Shown here piece after piece: positions 23,981 through 31,752 of a DNA stretch of 64,000 nt (its first letter is position 1; each line of letters starts with the position of its first letter). The stretch comes from Lachnospiraceae bacterium. Its GTDB lineage: Bacteria > Bacillota_A > Clostridia > Lachnospirales > Lachnospiraceae. The DNA is taken from positions 1-64,000 of the forward strand of contig JAGAIR010000008.1 of NCBI GenBank assembly GCA_017626435.1, written 5' to 3'. The notes under the pieces are model-generated. The model had not been told where the DNA came from. It saw only the letters and a list, made by a program, of their open reading frames with translations, and did no database searches. The position numbers and the translations under genes were made by a program.

Positions 23981-24922
23981 TTAGTATCTTGTGTATACAG
24001 TAAAACCACTGGATGCCAATGATGAAGAGGTGATCTTTCTGTCCCAATGAACGGAGGAATTATAATTTCCTTCTACGACAGTAATAGAATCAGCATTTTT
24101 GGTCAAAACAATGACAGAGTGATAATTTCCGATTCGGATATTGTCTCCAACTTTAATCTGATGGAAGGAGGTATGGGTCTTGTATGGTTTTGCTGTTCCG
24201 AATACAGTATCACTTAATTTTGCAGCAAAGCCATAGCAGCCATAGCCATTCCCGAACTGTGGAGAATAATAGTAATAGCTGTTGGTCAGTGTCATTCCCT
24301 CAGGATAGGTGCTTCGCAGGGAATTTAATGTGTTGTATGCACTTTCCTCTGTAACATTGGAGACAGAAGGAGCCACTGTGGAAACCGGAGTCTGCGTTGT
24401 GACCGGCTTTTGTGTAACAACCGGTTTCTGTGTGTTGACAGGGGACTGGGTTGTTACAGGAATTTTCGTATTGACAGGAGCCTTTGTGGAATCTGGTGTT
24501 TGTATGATGATCGGATTCCTGGTAGCCACAGGAGTCTGTGTGGAAACCGGCTTCTGTGTAGAAACGGGTTTTTGTGTGGAAACGGGTTTCTGGGAGTGAA
24601 CGGGTTTTTTTGATGTTACGGTCACTCTGCAGACATATTTTTTTGTCTTTGTTTTTGCAGTAATCCGTGTTTTACCAGCCTGTTTTGCGGTAACCTTTCC
24701 TTTCTGGCTGACAACAGCTATTTTCTGATTGGATGATTTCCAGGTGATCTTTCCGGTAGTTTTTTTGAGCTTCAGGGTGTATTGTTTTCCCTGGGGGAGC
24801 ACCAGACGGGTCTTATTCAGTTTATTGGATGCTGCACTGGATGTACCTGGCTGTACAAAGCCTGTTGCCAGAGAAAGAGTAAGTAATCCTGTAATTGCTT
24901 TTCTTTTTATACTTTTATTCAT
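23981..24922 (-). CDS. Secreted Big_2 / cysteine-peptidase-like protein with PV repeats
   Basis: A 313-aa exported protein. There is a signal peptide (residues 1-30, MNKSIKRKAITGLLTLSLAT, cut after SSAA). A bacterial Ig-like Big_2 domain follows (about 35-105, ITWKSSNQKIAVVSQKGKVT). Next comes a repeat stalk (105-185) of six-residue T-Q-K-P-V-S units. The C-terminal domain has NGYGCYGFAAKLSD (Cys), GNYHSVIVL (His) and EGNYNSSVHW (Asn), the spacing of a papain/CHAP-like fold. It is probably on the cell surface, the repeats spanning the wall (inference). GGAGG is 5 nt before ATG 24922; a longer reading to 24979 adds no signal-like sequence. Convergent with the STM cluster. Confidence 0.75.
   Translation of the reverse strand: MNKSIKRKAITGLLTLSLATGFVQPGTSSAASNKLNKTRLVLPQGKQYTLKLKKTTGKITWKSSNQKIAVVSQKGKVTAKQAGKTRITAKTKTKKYVCRVTVTSKKPVHSQKPVSTQKPVSTQKPVSTQTPVATRNPIIIQTPDSTKAPVNTKIPVTTQSPVNTQKPVVTQKPVTTQTPVSTVAPSVSNVTEESAYNTLNSLRSTYPEGMTLTNSYYYYSPQFGNGYGCYGFAAKLSDTVFGTAKPYKTHTSFHQIKVGDNIRIGNYHSVIVLTKNADSITVVEGNYNSSVHWDRKITSSSLASSGFTVYTRY
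24390..24603 (-). repeat. 18-bp tandem repeats encoding (T)QKPVS units
   Basis: About twelve imperfect 18-bp units inside the secreted protein gene encode variants of Q-K/T/S-P-V-x-T. The copies nearest the Ig-like domain (24535-24600) are almost identical, which indicates recent expansion; the distal copies have drifted. Copy number is likely to vary between strains. Confidence 0.75.
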
Positions 24923-24954
24923 AGTAACCTCCATTTCTGCGCATGCTTTGCGCG

Positions 24955-24984
24955 TAACATGTGAAGTTTTTTTCTGCACATGTT
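24955..24984. repeat. 9-bp inverted repeat in 5' leader of secreted protein gene
   Basis: TAACATGTG (24955-24963) is perfectly inverted at 24976-24984 with a 12-nt spacer. It lies 33-62 bp before the minus-strand start, so it is either an operator or an mRNA hairpin. Confidence 0.4.
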
Positions 24985-25106
24985 ATCTGATTTTCTGTTG
25001 CAGTGGAAGTATAACATAAATTATTACAAAAATGTTACAAAAATGTTAATTGCATAAAATTACCAGGAGGTGAAAAGGGAATACATGTCTGATTTGCTGG
25101 ATCTGC

Positions 25107-25136
25107 TTGCACAGAAGCCTGGTTTCATTGTATGAT
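25107..25136 (+). promoter_or_regulatory. Promoter of mscL
   Basis: TTGCAC (25107-25112), 18-bp spacer, TATGAT (25131-25136), 37 bp before the mscL start. Confidence 0.6.
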
Positions 25137-25172
25137 AGAAAAAGAATAAACAAATGAGAAGGGAGTTTGGAT

Positions 25173-25601
25173 ATGAAGGAATTTATCAAAGAATTTAAAG
25201 AGTTTATCAGCCGTGGCAATGTGATGGATATGGCAGTTGGTATTATTATCGGAGGTGCTTTTACCAGTATTGTTTCTTCTCTGGTAGAAGATATTATTAA
25301 TCCGGTTCTTGGATTGTTTGGTGGAATGAACTTTGACCAGTATCATGTAAAGCTGTTGGGACAGGTGACCTTAAATTATGGAAGATTTATTACTGCTGTC
25401 ATCAATTTCCTGATTATGGCTTTGGTTATTTTCGTGATTATCAAGGCGATGAATACGGCAGCCGAAAAGCTTGGAAAAAGGGAAGAAGCAGAGGAAGCAG
25501 TAACTACAAAAAAATGTCCATTCTGCCGGAGTGAAATCGACAGGGAGGCTACCAGATGTCCGCATTGCACTTCAGTACTTGAAAACGCATCGGAGGAGTA
25601 G
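25173..25601 (+). CDS. mscL: Large-conductance mechanosensitive channel with zinc ribbon
   Basis: A 142-aa MscL. The N-terminal helix KEFKEFISRGNVMDMAVGII is the family signature, followed by TM1 (to about 45), a short periplasmic loop (LFGGMNFDQYHVKLLG) and TM2 (about 72-95, FLIMALVIFVIIKA). After the cytoplasmic helix (AAEKLGKREEAEEA) comes a two-CxxC zinc ribbon, CPFCRSEIDREATRCPHC, replacing the usual C-terminal bundle end. The channel opens under membrane tension to release solutes on osmotic downshock. ATG 25173 follows AAGGGAG by 7 nt. It is close to the next gene (4 bp gap), so co-transcription with the HAD and dGTPase genes is likely. Confidence 0.93.
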   Translation: MKEFIKEFKEFISRGNVMDMAVGIIIGGAFTSIVSSLVEDIINPVLGLFGGMNFDQYHVKLLGQVTLNYGRFITAVINFLIMALVIFVIIKAMNTAAEKLGKREEAEEAVTTKKCPFCRSEIDREATRCPHCTSVLENASEE

Positions 25602-25605
25602 AAAA

Positions 25606-26490
25606 ATGGCGGAAAAGAGATATCAGGGGTTCATTGGACTTGATTTGGATGGAACGGTATTTAACAATGAAAAAAAAATTTCAGAAGGCAACAAGAAAGC
25701 AATCAGAGAAGCAATAAAGCAGGGATATTGTGTGGCGCCGGTAACAGGAAGACCTATGACGGGGCTTCCAGAGGAACTGATGGATATTTCGGAAATCGAA
25801 TATGCAGTAACTGCCAACGGAGCGGTTATCTATCAGATTGAGGATTTTTCTCAGAAAAAATGGAACAGGATTTATGAGGACCTGATGACAGATGAAAAGG
25901 TTCTGGAGATATTGGAGATTCTGAAGGAATACCCGGTCGTCCCGGACTGTTTTGTTATGGGAAAGGGGCATATGCCGGAGTTTGGAAGGGAATGGATTCC
26001 CAGAATGGGACTGGCACCGGCAATGGCAGATTATATTTTATCTGGCAGAGAGTTTTTTCCAGATCTGATGGAATACGTCCGGAAGAAACCGGAAAAGGTA
26101 GAAAAAGTCACCATCAACTTTTTTCAGAATACAGAAGGTCTGAAAAAGAAACAGGAAGTCTATGAGCGTCTGAGCCAGGTCAAAGATATCACACTGGTTT
26201 CCGGTGCACCGCACAATCTGGAGGTCAATACGCCAACTGCAAGAAAAGGCAATGGGTTGCTGAAGCTGGCACAGCTGCTGGGTATTCCGGAAGAAAATAC
26301 AATGGCATGCGGTGATGACAGTAATGACCTGGACATGCTCCAGAAAGCTGCGTTTGGAGTTGCTATGGGCAATGCTACAGAAAATGTAAAGAAAGAGGCA
26401 GATTTTGTTACTCTGAGTAATGAGGAAGACGGGGTTGCCTTTGCCATTGGTGAGTTTATGAAAGGTGGTAGAAGGGATGGCAGATTATAA
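25606..26490 (+). CDS. Cof-type HAD-IIB family hydrolase
   Basis: A 294-aa phosphatase-type enzyme. Motif I GLDLDGTVF (about 10-18), motif II APVTGRPM (about 45), motif III region NTPTARKGNGLLKLAQLLGI with the Lys, and motif IV MACGDDSNDLDML are all present, plus the C2B cap between. Such enzymes remove phosphate from sugar phosphates or nucleotide-like substrates; specificity cannot be predicted. GGAGGAG lies 8 nt before ATG 25606, so longer upstream readings through the mscL end are rejected. It overlaps the next gene by 14 bp. Confidence 0.92.
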   Translation: MAEKRYQGFIGLDLDGTVFNNEKKISEGNKKAIREAIKQGYCVAPVTGRPMTGLPEELMDISEIEYAVTANGAVIYQIEDFSQKKWNRIYEDLMTDEKVLEILEILKEYPVVPDCFVMGKGHMPEFGREWIPRMGLAPAMADYILSGREFFPDLMEYVRKKPEKVEKVTINFFQNTEGLKKKQEVYERLSQVKDITLVSGAPHNLEVNTPTARKGNGLLKLAQLLGIPEENTMACGDDSNDLDMLQKAAFGVAMGNATENVKKEADFVTLSNEEDGVAFAIGEFMKGGRRDGRL

Positions 26491-27697
26491 ATCCTTATCA
26501 AAAGGGGTACAGGAGCAGATCCGGCAGGATAGAAAGGAGCACTGGATAAATCCCTGCGCATTTCGGGATGAAGATGTAGTGCGCCGTCATATGGATCACG
26601 ACAGACCATTCCTTTGGCGTCCGGCCTTTGTCAGTGATACGGAAAAGATCATGCATAACACCTACTATAATCGGTATAGTGATAAGACACAGGTGTTTTC
26701 CCTGTACAAAAATGATGATATCACCAGACGTGGTTTTCATGTACAGCTGGTGTCACGGATAGCCCGAAACATTGGAGCAGCATTAAATTTGAATCTGGAT
26801 CTGATAGAGGCAATTTCTCTTGGTCATGATCTGGGACATACTCCCTTTGGTCATGATGGGGAACGGATGCTGAATCAGCTGCTGTTTGATCATACTGGAC
26901 GATATTTTAATCATAATGTCCACAGTGTCCGTATTTTGGACCAGCTGATCCAGCGTAATATCAGTCTGCAGACCCTGGATGGTATCCTCTGTCATAACGG
27001 AGAGATGGAACAGCAGGAATACCGTCCCCAAATATTAGACGGATTTGATGATTTTGACAGCCGGGTGGAGCAATGTTATACCGAAGAGGGAGTTGTACGG
27101 GAACTGGTACCTTCCACTCTGGAGGCATGCGTTATGCGGATCTGTGATATTATTGCGTATCTGGGAAAGGACAGACAGGATGCTCAGCGGGTTGGCCTGA
27201 TTTCAGCAGAGGATGACCGGTTTTCCAGACTTGCCATAGGTAACAGCAATGCAGAGATTATCAATAATCTGACTGTAGATATTATCGAGAACAGTTACCG
27301 AAAAGACTATCTTTCCATGTCCCCGGAGGTTTATGAAGCCTTGCAGCAGGGAAAACGGGAAAATGGAAAATTAATCTATAAAGACGAAGAGATGATGAAG
27401 GTATATCATGAGCAGATTCGTCCAATGTTTTCGGCTATTTATGAAAAACTGCTGCAACAGGCGGAGAGCAAAGAGAAAAACTCAATCCTGTATCGCCATC
27501 ATATTTGCTTTTTAAAGGAAAATAATCAATACAGCAGTTATTTTAATCTGGATGCATACATAGAAGGTGAACCGAACCAGATTGTGGTGGATTATATGGC
27601 AAGCATGACAGATGATTATCTGGTAGAATTGTATCATCATCTGTTTCCGGATAGAGAATACAAGGTAAAATATGTGGGATATTTTGAACAGGAATAG
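26477..27697 (+). CDS. dGTPase-like HD-domain triphosphohydrolase
   Basis: A 406-aa protein of the deoxyguanosinetriphosphate triphosphohydrolase family. The HD motif is in GHDLGHTPFGHDGERML (about 115-130); the first metal His region is HVQLVSRIARNIG, and a later Asp in MRICDIIAYLGKDRQDAQ completes the set. It splits dNTPs to nucleosides and triphosphate, balancing the dNTP pool or limiting phage (general knowledge). The length is in the usual range. ATG 26477 is 9 nt after GGTGG; GTG 26465 is a possible longer start. It overlaps the HAD gene and converges with the ABC-ATPase gene 9 bp away, without a visible terminator. Confidence 0.88.
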   Translation: MADYKSLSKGVQEQIRQDRKEHWINPCAFRDEDVVRRHMDHDRPFLWRPAFVSDTEKIMHNTYYNRYSDKTQVFSLYKNDDITRRGFHVQLVSRIARNIGAALNLNLDLIEAISLGHDLGHTPFGHDGERMLNQLLFDHTGRYFNHNVHSVRILDQLIQRNISLQTLDGILCHNGEMEQQEYRPQILDGFDDFDSRVEQCYTEEGVVRELVPSTLEACVMRICDIIAYLGKDRQDAQRVGLISAEDDRFSRLAIGNSNAEIINNLTVDIIENSYRKDYLSMSPEVYEALQQGKRENGKLIYKDEEMMKVYHEQIRPMFSAIYEKLLQQAESKEKNSILYRHHICFLKENNQYSSYFNLDAYIEGEPNQIVVDYMASMTDDYLVELYHHLFPDREYKVKYVGYFEQE

Positions 27698-27706
27698 TTT
27701 GTATCT

Positions 27707-29404
27707 TTAAAAATACAGTTTCCGGTATCTGTTTATACAGCCTGCCAGCTCCTGTCGCCTTGGTGCAGCCAGGGATGAGCGGACATACTCTTTGTCAAAC
27801 AAAGCCTCAAGTCCCTTTTTTGCCATCAATTCTTCTATCTCATCCAACAGCTTGGGGATTGTTTTTTGTCCGTCCATCAGGTGAAGCTCCATATATTTCA
27901 GCGCATAAGCAAGGGAGTTGGTCTGTTCGTTGTCGATCAGCTGTTCCAGGTAACGCAGTTCGATGCTGTCCTTTGCCAGCAGTATTTCATGCGTTCCCAT
28001 GGTCTTCATTTTAAGCCGCTGCTCCTTTTTTAATGCAGTATTTGGTTTTGGCGTCCGTTCCGTGCCAGTAGAAGGGAAGTTCTCCTGAAGTGACAAGGCA
28101 GGATAGTCTGCAGAAGCGTTCTTTGCTTTGTCTGTGATATCGTATGGGATGTATTCCCGCATCTGGATAACAGTATCTGCAATCTGAAAGAAGGAGCCGG
28201 AGCTTCCGGCTACAATGACAGAGGAGATACCAAGGTCCTGGTACATACTTTTTACCCGCTCAATAAAAGGGGTGATAGGTTCTTCCTCCCGGCAGATGAC
28301 TTTTTGCATCAGCTCATCGCGGATCATAAAGTTTGTGGCAGAGGTGTCCTCGTCAATGAGAAACAGAGTACTGCCGCTTTCTATTCCCTCCATCAGGTTC
28401 GCTGCCTGGGAGGTGCTGCCGCTGGCATCTTCGGTAGAAAAGTGAACAGTATCCTTTTTGTTAGGCAGATGGTTAATGAAAGGAGAGATATCTACCTGAG
28501 AGATGCTGCGTCCATCCTCAGCCCTCAGTTTCCACGCAGAAGAGTCCGTGATCACAAGTTCCCGTCCATCTCCTGGGATGTGGTTATAGACACCCATCTC
28601 CAATGCCTGTAACAGTGTAGATTTTCCGTGATAGCCGCCACCAACAAAGAGCGTGATACCCTTTGGGATTCCCATGCCGGAAATCTTACCGCGGTGAGGC
28701 AGTGTTAAAGTAACCTTCATCGAATCCGGGCTGACAAAAGCAGTAGCATGTTTCATTGGACGGTCAGAGATACCGCTTTCTCTTGGAAGAACAGAACCTT
28801 CAGCAAGGAAGGCACAGAGGCCCATCGGCTCCAGCTGGTTTCGGATATACTGCTGGTCTTCACACAAAAAAATAGCTTTTTGTAAAGCATTGTGATTAAT
28901 TTTAGCGAAAAACAGACTGGCATTGACTGCTTCCGGAATGTACTGGAATAACATTTTGATCAGTTCTCCTCCATTGATGGAACGTCCATTGGCGGGAAAG
29001 CCTGCTTCAAAACGGACAATAACGCTGCCGTCCGGTTTTACACAGCAGGCGGTACGCTCCAATACCTGTTGTCCGCAATGTGATATTTCCAGAAGCCCGC
29101 TTTTGCCAGAGCCTTTTGCTTTAAAATGATAGGGTGCTAAAGCCTTACCAAAAAGGCGTGTCAGATGATCCTGCAGGGTAATGCGATTTGGTACTGTATG
29201 AAACAACTCTTTTGGAAAACCCGCTTTCTGGCCTTCTACCATTACGGAAAGATGGGAAGGAGAGGCGAAAGGGTCTCCCTGTACATGGTCAATAGAGAGT
29301 AAAAAATCCCCAAAATCATATTCCCCTCTGAGTTCTTTATAGCCAGGATATCCTCTATGGTCGATTGCCTGTATATTTCTTTTTAAATCAGTTGCTTTTT
29401 TCAT
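27707..29404 (-). CDS. ABC-ATPase domain protein (PF09818)
   Basis: A 565-aa soluble protein of the 'predicted ATPase of the ABC class' family. An N-terminal domain (LKRNIQAIDHRGYPGYKELR) is followed by the nucleotide-binding core: Walker A GGGYHGKST (about 250), ISPFINHLP, a signature-like SGSTSQAANLMEGIESG and Walker B STLFLIDEDTSATNFM (about 350). The C-terminal part (SIELRYLEQLIDNEQTNSLA) is the conserved tail. There is no membrane partner, so it is not a transporter; eukaryotic relatives bind RNA, but the bacterial role is unknown. Transcribed alone on the minus strand; AAAGGAA precedes ATG 29404. Confidence 0.85.
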   Translation of the reverse strand: MKKATDLKRNIQAIDHRGYPGYKELRGEYDFGDFLLSIDHVQGDPFASPSHLSVMVEGQKAGFPKELFHTVPNRITLQDHLTRLFGKALAPYHFKAKGSGKSGLLEISHCGQQVLERTACCVKPDGSVIVRFEAGFPANGRSINGGELIKMLFQYIPEAVNASLFFAKINHNALQKAIFLCEDQQYIRNQLEPMGLCAFLAEGSVLPRESGISDRPMKHATAFVSPDSMKVTLTLPHRGKISGMGIPKGITLFVGGGYHGKSTLLQALEMGVYNHIPGDGRELVITDSSAWKLRAEDGRSISQVDISPFINHLPNKKDTVHFSTEDASGSTSQAANLMEGIESGSTLFLIDEDTSATNFMIRDELMQKVICREEEPITPFIERVKSMYQDLGISSVIVAGSSGSFFQIADTVIQMREYIPYDITDKAKNASADYPALSLQENFPSTGTERTPKPNTALKKEQRLKMKTMGTHEILLAKDSIELRYLEQLIDNEQTNSLAYALKYMELHLMDGQKTIPKLLDEIEELMAKKGLEALFDKEYVRSSLAAPRRQELAGCINRYRKLYF

Positions 29405-29536
29405 TTTCTTTGTTCCTTTCTATCTATTTCTAAAAAAAGAATAAACCATTTTGGATGTGTTTGCAATAAATGAAAGGGTATGATACGCTAAAAGAAGATT
29501 TTGGGATAATGAATGAGCGAAAAGGAGAAGAATAAG

Positions 29537-30418
29537 ATGATAGAAACCGATGTATTAAACTCGATGCTTCAGACAGGTATTTTTGCGATTACAGTACCTG
29601 TAGTCCTGATTGTAGCGTGGAAGATGAGAAACAGAAAAAGCCTGGTTCCGTTTTTTGTGGGGATCTTTATTTTTTTATTGTTTGCCAAGGGACTGGAGAT
29701 GATTCCGCATACATTGTTTGTGCTGACTGACAGTCCGGTATCCAGAGTGGTAACGGGGAATGTACTGCTGTATGCCCTCTATGGTGGCCTGGCTGCTGGT
29801 CTGTTTGAAGAAACCGGCAGGTATATGGCTTTCCGTTTCCTGATCAGGAAATATCCGGAGAAAGAAACAGCAGTGACCTATGGTATCGGGCATGGAGGGA
29901 TTGAATGTATTCTGTTACTGGGATTGGGATACCTCCAATACTATACATATGGTCAGCTGATCAACAATGGAACTTTACAGAAGATGATGGAGTCAGCTGG
30001 TGGAAACGATCAGATGACAGCATCGTTTCAGTCTTTGGTTGATACGATTACAGGTATACAGAAATCAACCTGCTGGTTTGCAGGATGGGAAAGGATTTCC
30101 GCCCTGATGCTTCAGATTGCCCTCTCTATTCTGGTATTTCAGGCTGTAAAGGAGGCAGGGAAAAAGCATATGCTCTGGGTAGCTGTTCTGCTTCATGCAG
30201 CGGCAGATATTCCGGCTGGATTTTATCAGAAGGGTGCCATTCCGTTGCTGACAGCGGAAATAATTATATTTGTATTTGCCGTTCTTGTGTTTCTTTATGC
30301 AATCCGGACTTACCGTGACATGGAAACACAAAAGATTGATCCGGTGCAGCAAGAAAGGAAGCATTCCCTGCATCAGATGGCAAATCAACGGTTTAAGGAT
30401 CATACTACAGAGAATTAA
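29537..30418 (+). CDS. YhfC family intramembrane protein
   Basis: A 293-aa membrane protein with about seven hydrophobic helices. Motifs GLFEETGRYMAFRFL (about 98) and YGIGHGGIECILLL (about 121) carry the conserved Glu and His residues of the YhfC family. This is a relative of the CPBP/Abi intramembrane proteases, and a metalloprotease role is assumed for the family rather than proven. A third block VLLHAAADIPAGFYQ adds a further His and Asp. ATG 29537 is chosen since AAGGAG is 8 nt upstream; ATG 29513 lacks a site. The next gene follows 12 bp after the stop, so the two are probably co-transcribed. Confidence 0.82.
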   Translation: MIETDVLNSMLQTGIFAITVPVVLIVAWKMRNRKSLVPFFVGIFIFLLFAKGLEMIPHTLFVLTDSPVSRVVTGNVLLYALYGGLAAGLFEETGRYMAFRFLIRKYPEKETAVTYGIGHGGIECILLLGLGYLQYYTYGQLINNGTLQKMMESAGGNDQMTASFQSLVDTITGIQKSTCWFAGWERISALMLQIALSILVFQAVKEAGKKHMLWVAVLLHAAADIPAGFYQKGAIPLLTAEIIIFVFAVLVFLYAIRTYRDMETQKIDPVQQERKHSLHQMANQRFKDHTTEN

Positions 30419-30430
30419 ACGGTGCATGTT

Positions 30431-31603
30431 ATGAAAATTTTATTGTTTGAGTCAAAAAGGCTGAGCTATGATTCTTCCTGGTGCTTCATGGAAATGTTTC
30501 GCAGAGGACTGGAGCGGCTGGGGGCAGATGTGACAGTCTGTCTGTTAGAAAATATACAGAGACAGGAAAAGGAACTGGAATCTTTTTGTTCTATGGGATT
30601 TGAGGCTGTTTTTGATATCAATTCTGCCCTTGTGGCGGCAGAAATGGATGGAAACTATTATCTGGATTGTTTGGATGCACCCTTCTATCATATTATTGTA
30701 GACCATCCGCTGCATGTACATGCTGCTCTGCAGATTCCATTACAGAATTATCATGTGATCTGTCTGGATCATTATCATAAGGAATATCTGGAAAAATATT
30801 ATCCTCATATCAAAAAGGTATATGTGATGCCTTTTGGAGGGATTTTGGCAGAAGAGTTTAATGATGAATACAAGATATTGCCGATGGAAAAAAGACCATA
30901 CCACATACTTTTTCCGGGTACCTATACACCACTGGTTTATTATCAGCAGCAGATGGATGCAAAAGGGGAGTTTTACCGGGAAATAGCAGAAGAAATCCTG
31001 CTGGAGTATCAAAGAGGCAGTCAGAAAACGATAGATGAGCTTTTTATGGAAAAATCAGAATCGGATGGAAGTTTTTTTGCGATGAAGATGCATAAGGCGC
31101 GTTTTATTGACCGCTATATCCGTGAATGGTACCGGGAACAGATATTGGAGTCCCTGTTAAGCCGGGATGTTGTTGTGGATGTGGTTGGATTCCGATGGGA
31201 AATGTATCATGGATCTGGCAGTCACAATCTTCGCATACATGAGCCATGCAGCTATGCACAGCAGCTTGCTATGCTGGGGCAAAGTAAAATGGTGTTGAAT
31301 GTACAGCCTCTTTTTCTGGATGGAATCCATGACCGGGTAATGAATGCGATGATGAATCAAAGTGTTGCAGTGACAGATGGGTGCTGCTGGCTTCAGGAAA
31401 ACTTTTCAGAAACAGAGGAGTTTTTTCGGTATGATAAAAATCATCCGGAAGAAATGGCTTCGTGGGTAAAAGAAAACAGGGAAGAAAATCCTAAATTAGA
31501 AGATTTGACTCAAAAAGTGTATAGAAAGGTGAAGGATGGTCATTCTTGGTATGAGAGGGTAAAGGTTTTGATGCAGGAAATTGGCATTGTAGGAAAAATT
31601 TAA
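30431..31603 (+). CDS. CgeB-like glycosyltransferase
   Basis: A 390-aa protein similar to the DUF3880/CgeB group of GT4-type glycosyltransferases. The N-terminal Rossmann half starts MKILLFESKRLSYDSSWCFM and contains LDAPFYHIIVDHPLHVHAAL and VICLDHYHKEYLEKYYPHIK. The C-terminal half contains HNLRIHEPCSYAQQLAMLGQ, SKMVLNVQPLFLDGIHDRVM and NQSVAVTD, the usual nucleotide-sugar-binding pattern where an E-x-x-E block is replaced by HDR-MNAMM. No signal peptide. The start ATG 30431 is preferred over GTG 30422, but neither has a good ribosome site. It is followed by an LtaS-like gene under its own promoter, so both may act in envelope glycopolymer synthesis (inference). Confidence 0.72.
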   Translation: MKILLFESKRLSYDSSWCFMEMFRRGLERLGADVTVCLLENIQRQEKELESFCSMGFEAVFDINSALVAAEMDGNYYLDCLDAPFYHIIVDHPLHVHAALQIPLQNYHVICLDHYHKEYLEKYYPHIKKVYVMPFGGILAEEFNDEYKILPMEKRPYHILFPGTYTPLVYYQQQMDAKGEFYREIAEEILLEYQRGSQKTIDELFMEKSESDGSFFAMKMHKARFIDRYIREWYREQILESLLSRDVVVDVVGFRWEMYHGSGSHNLRIHEPCSYAQQLAMLGQSKMVLNVQPLFLDGIHDRVMNAMMNQSVAVTDGCCWLQENFSETEEFFRYDKNHPEEMASWVKENREENPKLEDLTQKVYRKVKDGHSWYERVKVLMQEIGIVGKI

Positions 31604-31614
31604 TATCTTTTCCG

Positions 31615-31644
31615 TTGACAAATGAATAGAGAAAAATGTATCAT
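31615..31644 (+). promoter_or_regulatory. Promoter of LtaS-like gene
   Basis: TTGACA (31615-31620), 18-bp spacer, TATCAT (31639-31644), about 108 bp before the gene start. Confidence 0.65.
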
Positions 31645-31752
31645 AACAACGGATTAGGATACTGGATATCAATGATGCAGTGTACTAAATGGATGATGAC
31701 GATTAATTGGATGGGAGTATCCAATATCACAGAAGAGGTTAGTTAAAAGATT

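Noticed and set aside
24390..24603. Repeat array as a possible CRISPR
   Set aside because: Units are 18 bp, contiguous without spacers, and encode an in-frame Pro/Val/Thr repeat of a secreted protein.
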